Source of the DNA: Brevundimonas sp. UBA4553
GTDB taxonomy: Bacteria > Pseudomonadota > Alphaproteobacteria > Caulobacterales > Caulobacteraceae
DNA length: 64,000 nucleotides
Assembly (NCBI RefSeq): GCF_002387245.1
Contig: NZ_DGLD01000010.1
Location: 62,001-126,000, forward strand
Direction of reading: 5' to 3'
The position numbers and the translations under genes were made by a program. The notes under the pieces were generated by a model. The model saw only the letters and a program-made list of their open reading frames with translations, was not told the DNA's origin and searched no databases. Each line of letters opens with the position of its first letter. Within the stretch, counting starts at the first letter, position 1. This document shows, in pieces, positions 45,233 through 53,815 of this stretch.

Positions 45233-45751
45233 TCAGCCATGCTTCTCGACATAGGCTTCCGGGTCCTTGTTCACAGGCTTGACCCCTGTGATGTGTCGCG
45301 CGGTGAAGGCGGCGAAGCGCACGCCCAGCGCATGACGTGTCGCCAGGTCGGCGTTCAGCCGGAAGTCCGTCAGGCCCTGCCGCTCCTCCTCGCCCATATG
45401 CTTGGAATTGACCACATTGGCCTCGCCCACGGCGGCGAACCACTCCGGGGATCCCACCCGATGGCCCGCCACCGCCTTGACCGCGTCGCGCAGCTTGTTG
45501 TGATCCTCGATCGCGTCCTCGGTCTCGCCCTCGACGGTTCCGTCCTCGGCGTCGTTGGCGCCTTCGCCCAGCTTCAGCAGCTGCGGATAGAAATGCTGCT
45601 CCTCGGCTTCGGCGTGGGCGTCCAGAAAGGCCGACAGCCGCCCCCACACCGCATCCAGCGCCTCCACCTCGGCCGGGTCGATCTGCTCGATGATCGAGAA
45701 CAGCCGCCGTTGCTCGGCGTGGTCGTCAAGGATCAGCTGGGTGATGTCCAT
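45233..45751 (-). CDS. Hemerythrin HHE-domain protein
   Basis: A 172-aa four-helix bundle protein with the HHE pattern: ILDDHAEQRRLF (first His), LDAHAEAEEQHFYPQL and IEDHNKLRDAVKA, plus HMGEEERQGL. Such proteins bind a di-iron centre and oxygen or nitric oxide. It lies 59 bases before the TonB-like gene start in transcription order, so they may share an mRNA. No sensor domain is attached. Confidence 0.9.
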   Translation of the reverse strand: MDITQLILDDHAEQRRLFSIIEQIDPAEVEALDAVWGRLSAFLDAHAEAEEQHFYPQLLKLGEGANDAEDGTVEGETEDAIEDHNKLRDAVKAVAGHRVGSPEWFAAVGEANVVNSKHMGEEERQGLTDFRLNADLATRHALGVRFAAFTARHITGVKPVNKDPEAYVEKHG

Positions 45752-45878
45752 CAGTCAGGCTTGCTTTCGGCAATGGCGGGGTTTCGCCTCAACCCGCCCC
45801 GGCGGGACGGGTTCCCGCTTGCCCGCGCCGGCCATCGGGCGCATTTTGCCGATCCGTGATCTCCGAAAGGAAGCCGCC

Positions 45879-46541
45879 ATGCGCGCCGCCCTCTTCGTTG
45901 CCTCTCTGGTCGGCCTGTGGCCGCTCGCCGCGACGCCCGCCGCCGCCCAGGAAACCCAGGCCCAGTTCATGGAGCGCTGCACCCGGGACCTGGCCGAAAC
46001 CGCCAACATGGCCAGCTACGCCGAAGGCGCCTGCCTCGAACAGTGGCCGAAGATCACGCGCGCCAACCAGATGATCGACGCGCTGCTGTCGGTGTTTGTC
46101 GCGGACACCCCTGCGGCGCTCGATCCGGCCGACGTCCAGCGTCGCGCCTCCATGGTCCGCTGGCGTTCGGCCTCGCAGGGCCAGTTGGCGGATCTGAACG
46201 TCGAGACGACGCGCGTCCCGACCACCCGGATCATCTTCAACTGGTCGGCGACCGGCGAGCCTGTGCCCTTTGATCCGGTCGAGGGTCTGCGCGTGCGCGG
46301 CGCCCGCGTCGATCCCATCGGCTGCTACGCCTATGGCGCAGGCGAGAGCAACAGCGTCTGGCGTGTCGAGGCCCCGGGCCATGCGCCCTTCGCATTGAGC
46401 GTCTACAACCGCGAGGCGCCCACGGCTTCAGCCCTCTCCTACATCACCGTCAGCGCGGATGCGGAACGCAACATCCCCGCGCTCGGCGACCTCAGGGCCG
46501 CCGAGCCGGATCAGGACTGGATGGAGACCTGCCCCCGCTAG
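45879..46541 (+). CDS. Secreted protein of unknown function
   Basis: A 220-aa protein with a signal peptide (about 1-24, ending PAAAQ). A mature domain holds five cysteines (in MERCTRDL, GACLEQW, IGCYAYG, METCPR and others) that could form disulfides. A segment RIIFNWSATGEPVPFDP suggests a beta-rich fold. The GAAAGGAAG ribosome site precedes the ATG at 45879. It stands alone between a hemerythrin gene (divergent) and yebC (convergent). No family recognised. Confidence 0.75.
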   Translation: MRAALFVASLVGLWPLAATPAAAQETQAQFMERCTRDLAETANMASYAEGACLEQWPKITRANQMIDALLSVFVADTPAALDPADVQRRASMVRWRSASQGQLADLNVETTRVPTTRIIFNWSATGEPVPFDPVEGLRVRGARVDPIGCYAYGAGESNSVWRVEAPGHAPFALSVYNREAPTASALSYITVSADAERNIPALGDLRAAEPDQDWMETCPR

Positions 46542-46559
46542 AGGGACCGGTCAGGACGA

Positions 46560-47333
46560 TCAGCCCGCGTACTTGGCGGCGTCTTCGTCCGAGATGTCTT
46601 CGTTGGAATAGACCGACGACACGTCGTCCTCGGCGTCCAGCGCGTCCAGCAGCTTGAACAGGGTGCCGACGGCCTCGCCGGTGACCGGCACTTCCGACTG
46701 CGGCTTCCACACGATGGCGGTCGACTTCGGGTCGCCCAGAACCTTGGACATGGCCTCGGCCACCTCGTTCAGGTCCTCGAAGGCGGTCCAGATGGTGTGG
46801 CCCGGAGCGTCCTCATAGATGTCCGGCTTGACCAGATCGCTCTCGACGTCCTGAGCGCCGGCCTCGATGGCGGCTTCCATGACGGCGTCTTCGGTGCCGG
46901 CCTCGGCCTTGTAGATGATCTGGCCGACCTTATCCCACATGAAGGCGACCGAGTTCATCTCGCTCAGGGCGCCGCCGTTCTTCTTGAAGGCCGCGCCGAT
47001 GTTCGACGCCGCGCGGTTGCGGTTGTCGGTCAGGGCCTCGACGATGATGCCCACGCCGCCCGGACCCCGGCCCTCGTAACGGACCTCTTCCATCGTATCG
47101 ACGTCGCCGCCTGCGGCCTTGTTGATGGCGCGCTGGATGACGTCCTTGGGCAGGCTTTCGGCCTTGGCGTTGTTGACCGCCAGACGCAGGCGCGGGTTCA
47201 GCGCCACGTCGGGCATGCCGGACTTTGCGGCGACGGTGATGTCGCGGGACAGTTTGGAGAACAGCTTCGACCGCTGGGCGTCGGCGCGCCCCTTGCGGTG
47301 CATGATGTTCTTGAATTTCGAGTGGCCGGCCAT
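46560..47333 (-). CDS. yebC: YebC/PmpR-family transcriptional regulator
   Basis: A 257-aa protein beginning MAGHSKFKNIMHRKG, the invariant opening of YebC proteins, with GRGPGGVGIIVEALTDNRNR and FKKNGG later. Members act as DNA-binding regulators (PmpR) and some assist translation of difficult proline stretches. The start is the ATG at 47333, confirmed by the family N-terminus. It may be relevant that a proline-rich TolA and a Pro/Ala-rich membrane protein lie in this window. Confidence 0.95.
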   Translation of the reverse strand: MAGHSKFKNIMHRKGRADAQRSKLFSKLSRDITVAAKSGMPDVALNPRLRLAVNNAKAESLPKDVIQRAINKAAGGDVDTMEEVRYEGRGPGGVGIIVEALTDNRNRAASNIGAAFKKNGGALSEMNSVAFMWDKVGQIIYKAEAGTEDAVMEAAIEAGAQDVESDLVKPDIYEDAPGHTIWTAFEDLNEVAEAMSKVLGDPKSTAIVWKPQSEVPVTGEAVGTLFKLLDALDAEDDVSSVYSNEDISDEDAAKYAG

Positions 47334-47459
47334 GAATCTCGCTGCCAGATTTCTGAAACGTGAGGCGAGGCCTTTACTGGATGTGCGATCCTCTGTCACG
47401 ACAGGGAACCGCCCGACTGCGCCGGGGATTTAGCGCAGACCAAATATCGGGAGACGCAG

Positions 47460-47666
47460 ATGGCCGCCGACGACACCTATCTGGACGACGCCTATGACGA
47501 AGGCCTCGACCACGCCCACGCTGGCGAGATCGTCGAATGGTACGCCAAACGCCCCGTCACGGTGTCCACCGCCGCCGCCACCGGCTCCATCGTCGCCGCC
47601 TTCGCCCTGGGCGCCCTGACCGCCGTCGGAACCCTGTTCCTGCTGCGCCAGTACGACGAACGCTAG
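47460..47666 (+). CDS. Small single-helix membrane protein
   Basis: A 68-aa protein: an acidic N-terminus (MAADDTYLDDAYDEG), a short helix EIVEWYAKRPVTV, and one membrane span (about 38-62). A GGGAG site precedes the ATG. It lies between divergent yebC and convergent thioesterase. Small proteins of this pattern are common in Caulobacterales. Function unknown. Confidence 0.65.
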   Translation: MAADDTYLDDAYDEGLDHAHAGEIVEWYAKRPVTVSTAAATGSIVAAFALGALTAVGTLFLLRQYDER

Positions 47667-47669
47667 GGC

Positions 47670-48098
47670 TCAGAGCCCTTCCAGAAACGCCCGCAGCGCC
47701 TCGGGGATGGCTGCGGGCCGCATCGTGTCGCGCCTCACCATGACGTGGACGAAGAATCCCTCGGCCGTCGCCTCGTCCTCGTCGTTGCGGAACAGCCCGA
47801 CCTCGTAGCGGATGCTGGACGATCCCAGCCGCCCGACCCGCACCCCGGCGTGGATCACGTCCGGATAGGCGGCCGAGGCGTGAAACCGGCAGCCCGATTC
47901 CGCCGCCACCCCGATCACTTCCGACCCCGTCACGTCCAGCAGGCCAGCCTCGATCAGCACCTGATTCACCGCGGTGTCGATGAAGGCGTAATAGGCGACG
48001 TTGTTGACGTGGCCATAGGCGTCGTTGTCCGCCCAGCGCGTCGTCAGCCGCACGAACCGCCGATAGTCGCCGCGCCTCCCCCTGCTTCGCTCCGCCAT
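47670..48098 (-). CDS. 4-hydroxybenzoyl-CoA thioesterase family protein
   Basis: A 142-aa hotdog-fold thioesterase. The motif RWADNDAYGHVNNVAYYAFIDTAVN carries the catalytic Asp (in ADNDAYGH), as in the 4HBT family. It likely hydrolyses a small acyl-CoA. The gene is divergent from the alcohol dehydrogenase and its stop is 3 bases from the convergent small membrane protein gene. Confidence 0.9.
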   Translation of the reverse strand: MAERSRGRRGDYRRFVRLTTRWADNDAYGHVNNVAYYAFIDTAVNQVLIEAGLLDVTGSEVIGVAAESGCRFHASAAYPDVIHAGVRVGRLGSSSIRYEVGLFRNDEDEATAEGFFVHVMVRRDTMRPAAIPEALRAFLEGL

Positions 48099-48160
48099 CC
48101 TCGCCCCTTGGCCTCCGCTACGTCATGCGCCTAGCCTGCCAGCAGATGGGAGCCCTGACC

Positions 48161-49300
48161 ATGCCGACCGCCACCCGCGCCGCCGTCCTGCGCCACACGG
48201 GCGCCGCCCGCCCCTACGCCGACAGCCGCCCGCTCAGCCTCGAGACCGTCACCCTCGACGACCCTGGTCCGGGCGAGGTGCGGGTCGCCGTCAAGGCGGC
48301 GGGTCTGTGCCATTCGGATCTCTCCGTCATCAACGGCGACCGCCCCCGCCCCCTGCCCATGGCCCTGGGGCACGAGGCGGCGGGTGTGGTCGAGGCCCTG
48401 GGCGAGGGCGTCGCCGATCTGGCCGTCGGCGACCACGTCGTCATGGTCTTCATGCCGTCCTGCGGCCACTGCAACCCTTGCGCCGAGGGTCGTCCCGCCC
48501 TGTGCGAACCGGGCGCCGCCGCCAACGGCAAGGGCGAGCTTCTGACCGGCCGTCGCGCCCTGCACGCCGGACCCGAACCCCTCAACCACCACCTCGGCTG
48601 CTCCGCCTTCGCCGAGCACGCCGTGGTCTCGCGCCGCTCCCTGGTGAAGATCGACCCCGCTCTGTCGTTCGAGCATGCCGCCCTGTTCGGCTGCGCCGTC
48701 CTGACCGGCGTGGGGGCCGTGGTGAACACGGCGGGCGTCCGCGCGGGCCAGTCGATGGTGGTCGTCGGCCTCGGCGGCGTGGGTCTGGCCAGCGTCCTTG
48801 GCGCCCTGGCCTCGGGTGCCTCGCCCATCGTCGCCGTCGACCTGTCGGAGGACAAGCTGGCCCTCGCCCGCACGCTCGGGCCGCAGGGCGTGGTCCAGAC
48901 CGTCAACGCCGCCGATCCCGACGCCGTCGATCAGGTCCGCGCCCTGACCGGAGGCGGCGCCGACTTCGTCTTCGAGATGGCCGGCTCCGTCCGCGCCCTC
49001 GACAGCGCCTGGCGCATGACCCGGCGCGGCGGGACCACCGTCACCGCCGGCCTGCCCCCGCCAGAGGCCGCCCTGGCCGTCAACGTCGTGTCCCTGGTCG
49101 GCGAGGAGCGCACGCTGAAGGGCTCCTACATCGGAACCTGCGTCCCGACCCGCGACATCCCCCGCTACGTCGCCCTCTTCCGTCAGGGCCGCCTGCCTGT
49201 CGACCGCCTGCTCAGCGGAACCCTGGCGCTGGACGACATCAACGCCGCCTTCGACGCCCTCGCCGACGGTCAGGCGGTGCGGCAGGTGATCCGGTTCTAG
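48161..49300 (+). CDS. Zinc-dependent alcohol dehydrogenase (class III-like MDR)
   Basis: A 379-aa medium-chain dehydrogenase. Catalytic zinc ligands are Cys50 (AAGLCHSDLS) and His71-Glu72 (LGHEAAG). The structural zinc site holds Cys101, Cys104, Cys107 and Cys115. The Rossmann motif is VVGLGGVGLA. It oxidises alcohols or reduces aldehydes with NAD(P); the substrate is unknown. The ATG at 48161 follows a GGGAG site. The DUF559 gene starts 8 bases after it. Confidence 0.92.
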   Translation: MPTATRAAVLRHTGAARPYADSRPLSLETVTLDDPGPGEVRVAVKAAGLCHSDLSVINGDRPRPLPMALGHEAAGVVEALGEGVADLAVGDHVVMVFMPSCGHCNPCAEGRPALCEPGAAANGKGELLTGRRALHAGPEPLNHHLGCSAFAEHAVVSRRSLVKIDPALSFEHAALFGCAVLTGVGAVVNTAGVRAGQSMVVVGLGGVGLASVLGALASGASPIVAVDLSEDKLALARTLGPQGVVQTVNAADPDAVDQVRALTGGGADFVFEMAGSVRALDSAWRMTRRGGTTVTAGLPPPEAALAVNVVSLVGEERTLKGSYIGTCVPTRDIPRYVALFRQGRLPVDRLLSGTLALDDINAAFDALADGQAVRQVIRF

Positions 49301-49308
49301 AAGCGCCG

Positions 49309-49668
49309 ATGAGAGCCTCAGTCCTCACCTCGAAACGCGCTCGCCATCTGCGCCGCGCCATGACCCCGCCCGAGGCGGCGCTCTGGGTGCGGTTGCGCGG
49401 TAGGCGACCCAGTTTGCCTGCGTTTCGGCGCCAGCACCCTTTCGGTCCCTATGTTCTCGACTTCTATTGCGCCCGCCTGGGTCTGGCGGTCGAGATCGAC
49501 GTTCTGATCCACGGCACTTGCGACGCGCCCGCTCATGACGCCCGTCGTGACGCGTGGCTGCGCTCACAGGGCCTCGAAATCCTCCGCTACCCTGCCGCTG
49601 ATGTCCTGTCCGACGCCGATGAAGTGGCGGGCTCTATCTGGACCCTGGTCATGTCCCGAACCCGCTGA
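49309..49668 (+). CDS. DUF559 endonuclease-like protein
   Basis: A 119-aa protein of the DUF559 family (Vsr-like PD-(D/E)XK fold), with RRAMTPPEAALWVRLRGRR, FRRQHPFGPYVLDFYC and VEIDVLIH. The usual EIDG-x-x-H motif here reads EIDVLIH, with Gly replaced. Such proteins are predicted nucleases of unknown role; the catalytic acids in FYC/EID are kept. It follows the dehydrogenase by 8 bases. A palindromic repeat pair follows at once. Confidence 0.85.
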   Translation: MRASVLTSKRARHLRRAMTPPEAALWVRLRGRRPSLPAFRRQHPFGPYVLDFYCARLGLAVEIDVLIHGTCDAPAHDARRDAWLRSQGLEILRYPAADVLSDADEVAGSIWTLVMSRTR

Positions 49669-49677
49669 GCCCTCAAT

Positions 49678-49849
49678 CCTCCCCCGTTCACGGGGGAGGG
49701 GGACCGCGCAGCGGTGGAGGGGGCGGGCACATCCGCCAGCCTTCAAAGACCCTCTCGACCGCCTACCGAGCTTCAAACCGCAACGCCCGGCCTCGCCCCC
49801 TCCACCATCCTTCGGATGGTCCCCCTTCCCCGCTTCGCAGGGGAGGATC
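49678..49849. repeat. Inverted pair of palindromic repeats (family B)
   Basis: The left copy (49678-49731) contains CCTCCCCCGTTCACGGGGGAGG followed by GCGCAGCGGTGGAGG. The right copy (49793-49849) is its approximate inverse, ending GCAGGGGAGGAT. They flank about 60 bases. The layout resembles REP pairs (BIME-like). It fills the gap between the DUF559 and ribokinase genes (convergent), so it may also stop transcription. Confidence 0.75.
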
Positions 49850-49852
49850 GGA

Positions 49853-50695
49853 CTAGGCCAGCAGGTCCTGAACCTCTTCCCGCGTGCCCAGCGACGACTG
49901 CGCGCCGGGCCGCGTCGCCGCCAGCGCCCCCGCCGCGCAGGCGAAGTGCAGGGCGGCGTCCGGCGTCATCCCGTCCAGCAGGGCGACGGTGACGGCCCCG
50001 ACGAAGGCGTCGCCCGCCCCCGTCGCATCGACCGCCTCGACGCGCGGCGGCGTGGCCCAGGCCATCTCGACGCCGCGCCGGTACATGACCGCCCCACGCG
50101 CCCCCTTGGTCACCGCCACCAGTCCGCCGCCGACGTGCAGGGCGTCGCCATAGAAGGCGGCCTCCGTCTCATTGACCACGATCAGGTCGGCCCGTCGCAG
50201 CAGGGCCTCCGACACCGGAGCGGCCGGCGCCAGGTTGGCGCAGACGAAGTCCGTCGCCCGCCCCACCGCCGCCTCGACCGTCTCGATCGGCAGCTCCAGC
50301 TGGACGATCAGCGGCGTCTCGATGCGCGAGGGCAGCTGCTCAGGCGTGACGAAGTGATTGGCCCCGGCGGCGACCACGATCTGGTTTTCGCCCGAGGGAT
50401 CGACCGCGATCAGGGCCACCCCCGTCGGCGCCGCGATGTCCGTCTCAAGCCCCGATAGATCCACCCCGTGCGCCAGCATCAGGGCCACCGCCGCGCCCGA
50501 CATCTCGTCATCGCCGACCCGTCCGATCAGGCTGACCTCCGCCCCCAGACGTCGCGCCGCCAGCGCCTGGTTGGCGCCCTTGCCGCCCGCGTGCCGGGCC
50601 AGGGTCGCCCCCGTCACCGTCTCGCCCGGCCCAGGCAGGCTGGGCGCCGACGCCACCATGTCCAGATTGACCGATCCGACGACGGTGATCCTCAT
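49853..50695 (-). CDS. rbsK: Ribokinase
   Basis: A 280-aa PfkB-family sugar kinase. N-terminal VGSVNLDMV and GGKGANQALAARRLGAEV, and C-terminal TGAGDAFVGAV with the catalytic Asp, are characteristic of ribokinase. It phosphorylates ribose to ribose-5-phosphate. It overlaps the nucleoside hydrolase stop by four bases, so the two are coupled and make a nucleoside salvage pair. Confidence 0.92.
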   Translation of the reverse strand: MRITVVGSVNLDMVASAPSLPGPGETVTGATLARHAGGKGANQALAARRLGAEVSLIGRVGDDEMSGAAVALMLAHGVDLSGLETDIAAPTGVALIAVDPSGENQIVVAAGANHFVTPEQLPSRIETPLIVQLELPIETVEAAVGRATDFVCANLAPAAPVSEALLRRADLIVVNETEAAFYGDALHVGGGLVAVTKGARGAVMYRRGVEMAWATPPRVEAVDATGAGDAFVGAVTVALLDGMTPDAALHFACAAGALAATRPGAQSSLGTREEVQDLLA

Positions 50696-51627
50696 TGGCC
50701 TTCTCCCAGTCGCTCGGTGATCAGGGCGAAGACCCCGTCGGCGTCCGCCCTTGTCGCCCAGAAATGGTTCGCCGTCGCGGCCTCGACGCGGAACTCCACC
50801 GCCGTATGCCCGCGCGTCAGCTCGCTCTCGGTCTCCACTGCGATCCGGCAGGGCTGAAGCGCGAACAGCTCGGGCTTCAACAGCCAGGCCACGGTGCAGG
50901 GGTCGTGCAACGGCCCCGCGTCCCAGCCGACGATCACCCGCTCGATCCTCTGCGAGAAGCGCAGCATGGCCGCCGCCGTCCGCGCCGAGCCCGTGTCCAC
51001 CGCCTCGATGGCCGCGATCCGTTCCTCGGTGGCCCGCACCTGATGCGTGACATCCAGACCCATGACGATCATCCGGCAGCCGGAGGCGAAGACCTCGGCC
51101 GCCGCATCGGGGTCGGCCCAGATGTTGAACTCGGCGCTGGCGGTGATGTTGCCGCCCTCGCTGCGCGCCCCGCCCATCACCACCACCGGTCCCAGATGCG
51201 CCGCCAGCCTCGGTTCGGCCCGCATCGCCAGCGCCAGATTGGTCATCGGCCCCATGACGGCCAGGGCCACGCTCCCCGCCGGCCGCGCCATGACCAGCCG
51301 CACGAGGGCCTCCGCCGCCGTCCCTTCGCCGACCGGCGCCGAGGGCTCGAACGGCTCCAGATCGCCCAGTCCCTCGTCCCCGTGGAACTCGCCCGCCCCC
51401 GCCGACGCGCGCTTCAGCGGCCGCTCGGCGCCGACGAAGACCGGCACGTCCTCGCGCCCGGCGATCTGGCGCAGGATCCGCGCATTGCGCGCCGTCTTGT
51501 CGGCGCTGACATTGCCCCCCACCGTGGTCACGGCCAGCAGGTCGAGATCGGCGGAGGCGAAGGCGGTCAGCAACCCCGTGGCGTCATCCACGCCGGGGTC
51601 GCAATCAATGATGAGAGACTGTTTCAC
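50692..51627 (-). CDS. Inosine-uridine preferring nucleoside hydrolase family protein
   Basis: A 311-aa protein opening LIIDCDPGVDDATGLL, the calcium-binding aspartate cluster of nucleoside hydrolases, with GPMTNLALAM and a C-terminal DPCTVAWLL (catalytic region). It cleaves the N-glycosidic bond of nucleosides to base and ribose. The downstream ribokinase then traps the ribose. Base specificity cannot be read from sequence. Confidence 0.94.
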   Translation of the reverse strand: MKQSLIIDCDPGVDDATGLLTAFASADLDLLAVTTVGGNVSADKTARNARILRQIAGREDVPVFVGAERPLKRASAGAGEFHGDEGLGDLEPFEPSAPVGEGTAAEALVRLVMARPAGSVALAVMGPMTNLALAMRAEPRLAAHLGPVVVMGGARSEGGNITASAEFNIWADPDAAAEVFASGCRMIVMGLDVTHQVRATEERIAAIEAVDTGSARTAAAMLRFSQRIERVIVGWDAGPLHDPCTVAWLLKPELFALQPCRIAVETESELTRGHTAVEFRVEAATANHFWATRADADGVFALITERLGEGQ

Positions 51628-51640
51628 CGTACCGCTTTAG

Positions 51641-51787
51641 TCCTTCTCCCCTTGTGGGAGAAGGTGGGCGAGCGTAGCGAGGTCGGATGAGGGGTCGCGC
51701 TACGCTGCGCATTCAGCGACGGCCAGTCTCGCAAAACCCCTCATCCGGCCCTGCCGGGCCACCTTCTCCCGCAAGGGGAGAAGGGCA
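51641..51787. repeat. Inverted pair of palindromic repeats (family A)
   Basis: The left copy at 51641-51695 reads CTTCTCCCCTTGTGGGAGAA then GGTGG...GGATGAGGGG. The right copy at 51736-51785 is its inverse (CCCCTCATCC...CTTCTCCCGC). The centre is about 40 bases. It exactly fills the gap between the nucleoside hydrolase and racemase genes, both on the minus strand, and almost certainly forms hairpins in the transcript. Confidence 0.8.
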
Positions 51788-51789
51788 GA

Positions 51790-52449
51790 TTACAGACACG
51801 CCACCACGCACGCCTGCGCCAGAACCTCGGCTGAATCCGTCAGCGGCGCCGCCACGTCGGCCGCGTCCAGCAACAGCGGCACCTCGGTGCAGCCGCCGAT
51901 GATTCCTTCCGCCCCTGCCGCGACCAGAGCCGCCGCCAGGTCGCGCATGGCGGCCCTCTGCTCGACGCCCGTGTCGCCTGCCTTGACGCCAAACACCACG
52001 GCCATGAAGCGGGCGCGATCCGCCTCGGACAGGCGCACGATCTCCGCCCCCTCGGCCGCCAGCGCCCGGGCGTAGAGCGCCTCGCCGCCCGGCGTGGCCA
52101 GCACCCCGATCCGGCGCGCGCCGCGCGCCGCGGCGGCCTTCGCCGTCTCCCCCACCATGTCGATGAAGGGCAGACCCGCCGCCCGGATGGCGTCGGCGTG
52201 GGCGTGGGCGGTGTTGCACGGCATGGCCAGCACCTCGGCGCCCGCCGCGCCCAGTCGCACCGCCATCTCGGCCAGGGTCCGCCCCGCCGCTTCGGGTTGC
52301 GAATGGCGGTTCGGCACCTGCGGATTGATGTCGGCGATCACGCGGATATGGTCCTCGTCGCCCCGGGCCGGGGTCAGGGCCTGCACGCGCGCCAGAAAGG
52401 CCAGCGTCGCCGCCGGCCCCATGCCGCCCAGCACCCCGAGCGTCTTCAC
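51790..52449 (-). CDS. Aspartate/glutamate racemase family protein
   Basis: A 219-aa protein of the Asp/Glu racemase family. It has GVLGGMGPAATLAFL at the N-terminus and both catalytic cysteines, in MPCNTAH and GGCTEVPLLL. It racemises an amino acid, aspartate most often, without cofactor. Its start overlaps the stop of the D-cysteine desulfhydrase gene by four bases, suggesting a shared role in D-amino acid metabolism. Substrate remains a guess. Confidence 0.88.
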   Translation of the reverse strand: MKTLGVLGGMGPAATLAFLARVQALTPARGDEDHIRVIADINPQVPNRHSQPEAAGRTLAEMAVRLGAAGAEVLAMPCNTAHAHADAIRAAGLPFIDMVGETAKAAAARGARRIGVLATPGGEALYARALAAEGAEIVRLSEADRARFMAVVFGVKAGDTGVEQRAAMRDLAAALVAAGAEGIIGGCTEVPLLLDAADVAAPLTDSAEVLAQACVVACL

Positions 52450-53447
52450 GCCAGCGCGCCTTCCAGTTCACCCTGATAGCCGAACAGCCCCTGCGCCCCG
52501 CCGGTGTGCAGGAAGACCACGGTCTCGTCCCTGAACCGTCCTGCCCGCGCCAGGGCGATCAGTCCCTTCATCGCCTTGCCGGTATAGACCGGGTCCAGCA
52601 GCAGGCCGTCCGTCCGCGCCGCCAGCGTCAGGGCCTCGATCACCGCCTGGTCGATCAGACCGTAGCCTGCGCCGACATAGTCGCAGTCGGCGACCACCAT
52701 CTCGTCCTTCACCCGCTCGGGATGGCCCAGCAGCGACGCCGTCTCCTTGGCCAGCTTCAGCACGTTGGCCTCCTGCTTGTCCTTCGGCGCCCGCACGCCG
52801 ATGCCCAGAACCGGAATGTCCGCGCCCATGACCGCCAGTCCGGCGACCAGACCCGCGTGGGTGCCCGCGCTGCCGGTCGCCGTGACGATCCGGCTGACGG
52901 CCAGGTCCAGTTCGTCCGCCTGCACCACGATCTCGCGGGCGCAATCGACATAGCCGAGGGCGCCGACCGCGTTCGAGCCGCCGCCGGGAATGACATAGGG
53001 CGCACCGCCCCGCGTGCGCACCGCCTCCGCCGTCCGCTCCAGCTCCGCCGCCATGTCGGTCCCGCCCGGCACGCGCCGGATCGCCGCCCCGTACAGCCGA
53101 TCCAGCAGGACATTGCCGTTCTCGACATAGTCGGTCGCGGTCGAGCCGGTCCGCTCTTCCAGGATGATCTCGCACTTCAGTCCGTGAGCGGCCGCCGCCG
53201 CCGCCGTCTGGCGCACGTGGTTCGACTGCACCGCGCCCTGGGTCACCAGGGTGTCGGCCCCGACCTCCAGCGCGTCGCCGAGCAGGAACTCCAGCTTGCG
53301 CGTCTTGTTGCCCCCGCCGGCCAGTCCGGTGCAGTCGTCGCGCTTGATCCACAGCTCGATTCCCAGCGCCTCCGACAGCCGCGGCGCGGGCTCCAGCGGG
53401 GTCGGCAGGTGCGCCAGTCGGACGCGGGGAAAGCGGGCCAGATGCAT
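52446..53447 (-). CDS. dcyD: D-cysteine desulfhydrase
   Basis: A 333-aa PLP enzyme of the ACC deaminase/D-cysteine desulfhydrase family. The PLP lysine lies in AGGGNKTRKLEFL. It also has QSNHVRQTAA, GGSNAVGALGYVDCA and the C-terminal FLHTGGAQGLFGY. It converts D-cysteine to pyruvate, sulfide and ammonia. The chosen start (MHLARFPRV) matches the family N-terminus with a GGAG site 11 bases upstream. Overlap with the racemase gene gives a two-gene D-amino acid unit. Confidence 0.92.
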   Translation of the reverse strand: MHLARFPRVRLAHLPTPLEPAPRLSEALGIELWIKRDDCTGLAGGGNKTRKLEFLLGDALEVGADTLVTQGAVQSNHVRQTAAAAAAHGLKCEIILEERTGSTATDYVENGNVLLDRLYGAAIRRVPGGTDMAAELERTAEAVRTRGGAPYVIPGGGSNAVGALGYVDCAREIVVQADELDLAVSRIVTATGSAGTHAGLVAGLAVMGADIPVLGIGVRAPKDKQEANVLKLAKETASLLGHPERVKDEMVVADCDYVGAGYGLIDQAVIEALTLAARTDGLLLDPVYTGKAMKGLIALARAGRFRDETVVFLHTGGAQGLFGYQGELEGALA

Positions 53448-53567
53448 GGTCGAGAACTCCGGTTCAATAATCATGGCTAACACGCGAATTCTCGCGGAAC
53501 CAAGTTTCAGGCTCGTTGTTTATTGCATCGGACACATCGGACGCCCCCCAACCCCGATGTCGTCTGT

Positions 53568-53612
53568 GGCGGCCCGGCCTTAACGCCCCCCCGACTGAGA
53601 AGCCGGGCCGCC
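53568..53612. other. GC-rich inverted repeat upstream of thiC leader
   Basis: Arms at 53568-53578 and 53602-53612 are exact reverse complements (11 bp) around 23 bases. A run of ten Cs follows directly (53611-53620), and another of seven lies within the loop. It sits before the TPP riboswitch. It is too GC-rich and lacks a T run to be a normal terminator. The poly-C tract may be prone to slippage. Confidence 0.5.
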
Positions 53613-53676
53613 CCCCCCCCTCTCCTCCCCACGCCCCGCTTGACCTCCCCCCGAAAGGGACTAAGGGTCGCGACGT

Positions 53677-53768
53677 TCTCCGGGGTGTCGCAAGCGAGCG
53701 GCTGAGATAGAGGTTTCTCCTCTGACCCGTCGAACCTGATCCGGGTCATGCCGGCGAAGGGATGAGTA
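53677..53768 (+). ncRNA. TPP riboswitch (THI element) controlling thiC
   Basis: The conserved aptamer parts are present in order: GGGGTG, then GGCTGAGATAG, ACCCGTCGAACCTGATCC, and GGGTCATGCCGGCGAAGGGATGA. This matches the THI-box structure that binds thiamine pyrophosphate. It lies 75 bases upstream of the thiC start. Binding of thiamine pyrophosphate likely represses thiC; the hairpin at 53816-53843 suggests translational control. Confidence 0.93.
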
Positions 53769-53815
53769 CGCTTCCGGCCCCGGCTTGACGCCACAGGACC
53801 GGCACGCCCGACGTC

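Noticed and set aside
49678..49849. Possible CRISPR array because of repeated palindromic units
   Set aside because: The copies are inverted rather than direct, unequal in spacing, and lack unique equal-sized spacers or cas genes.
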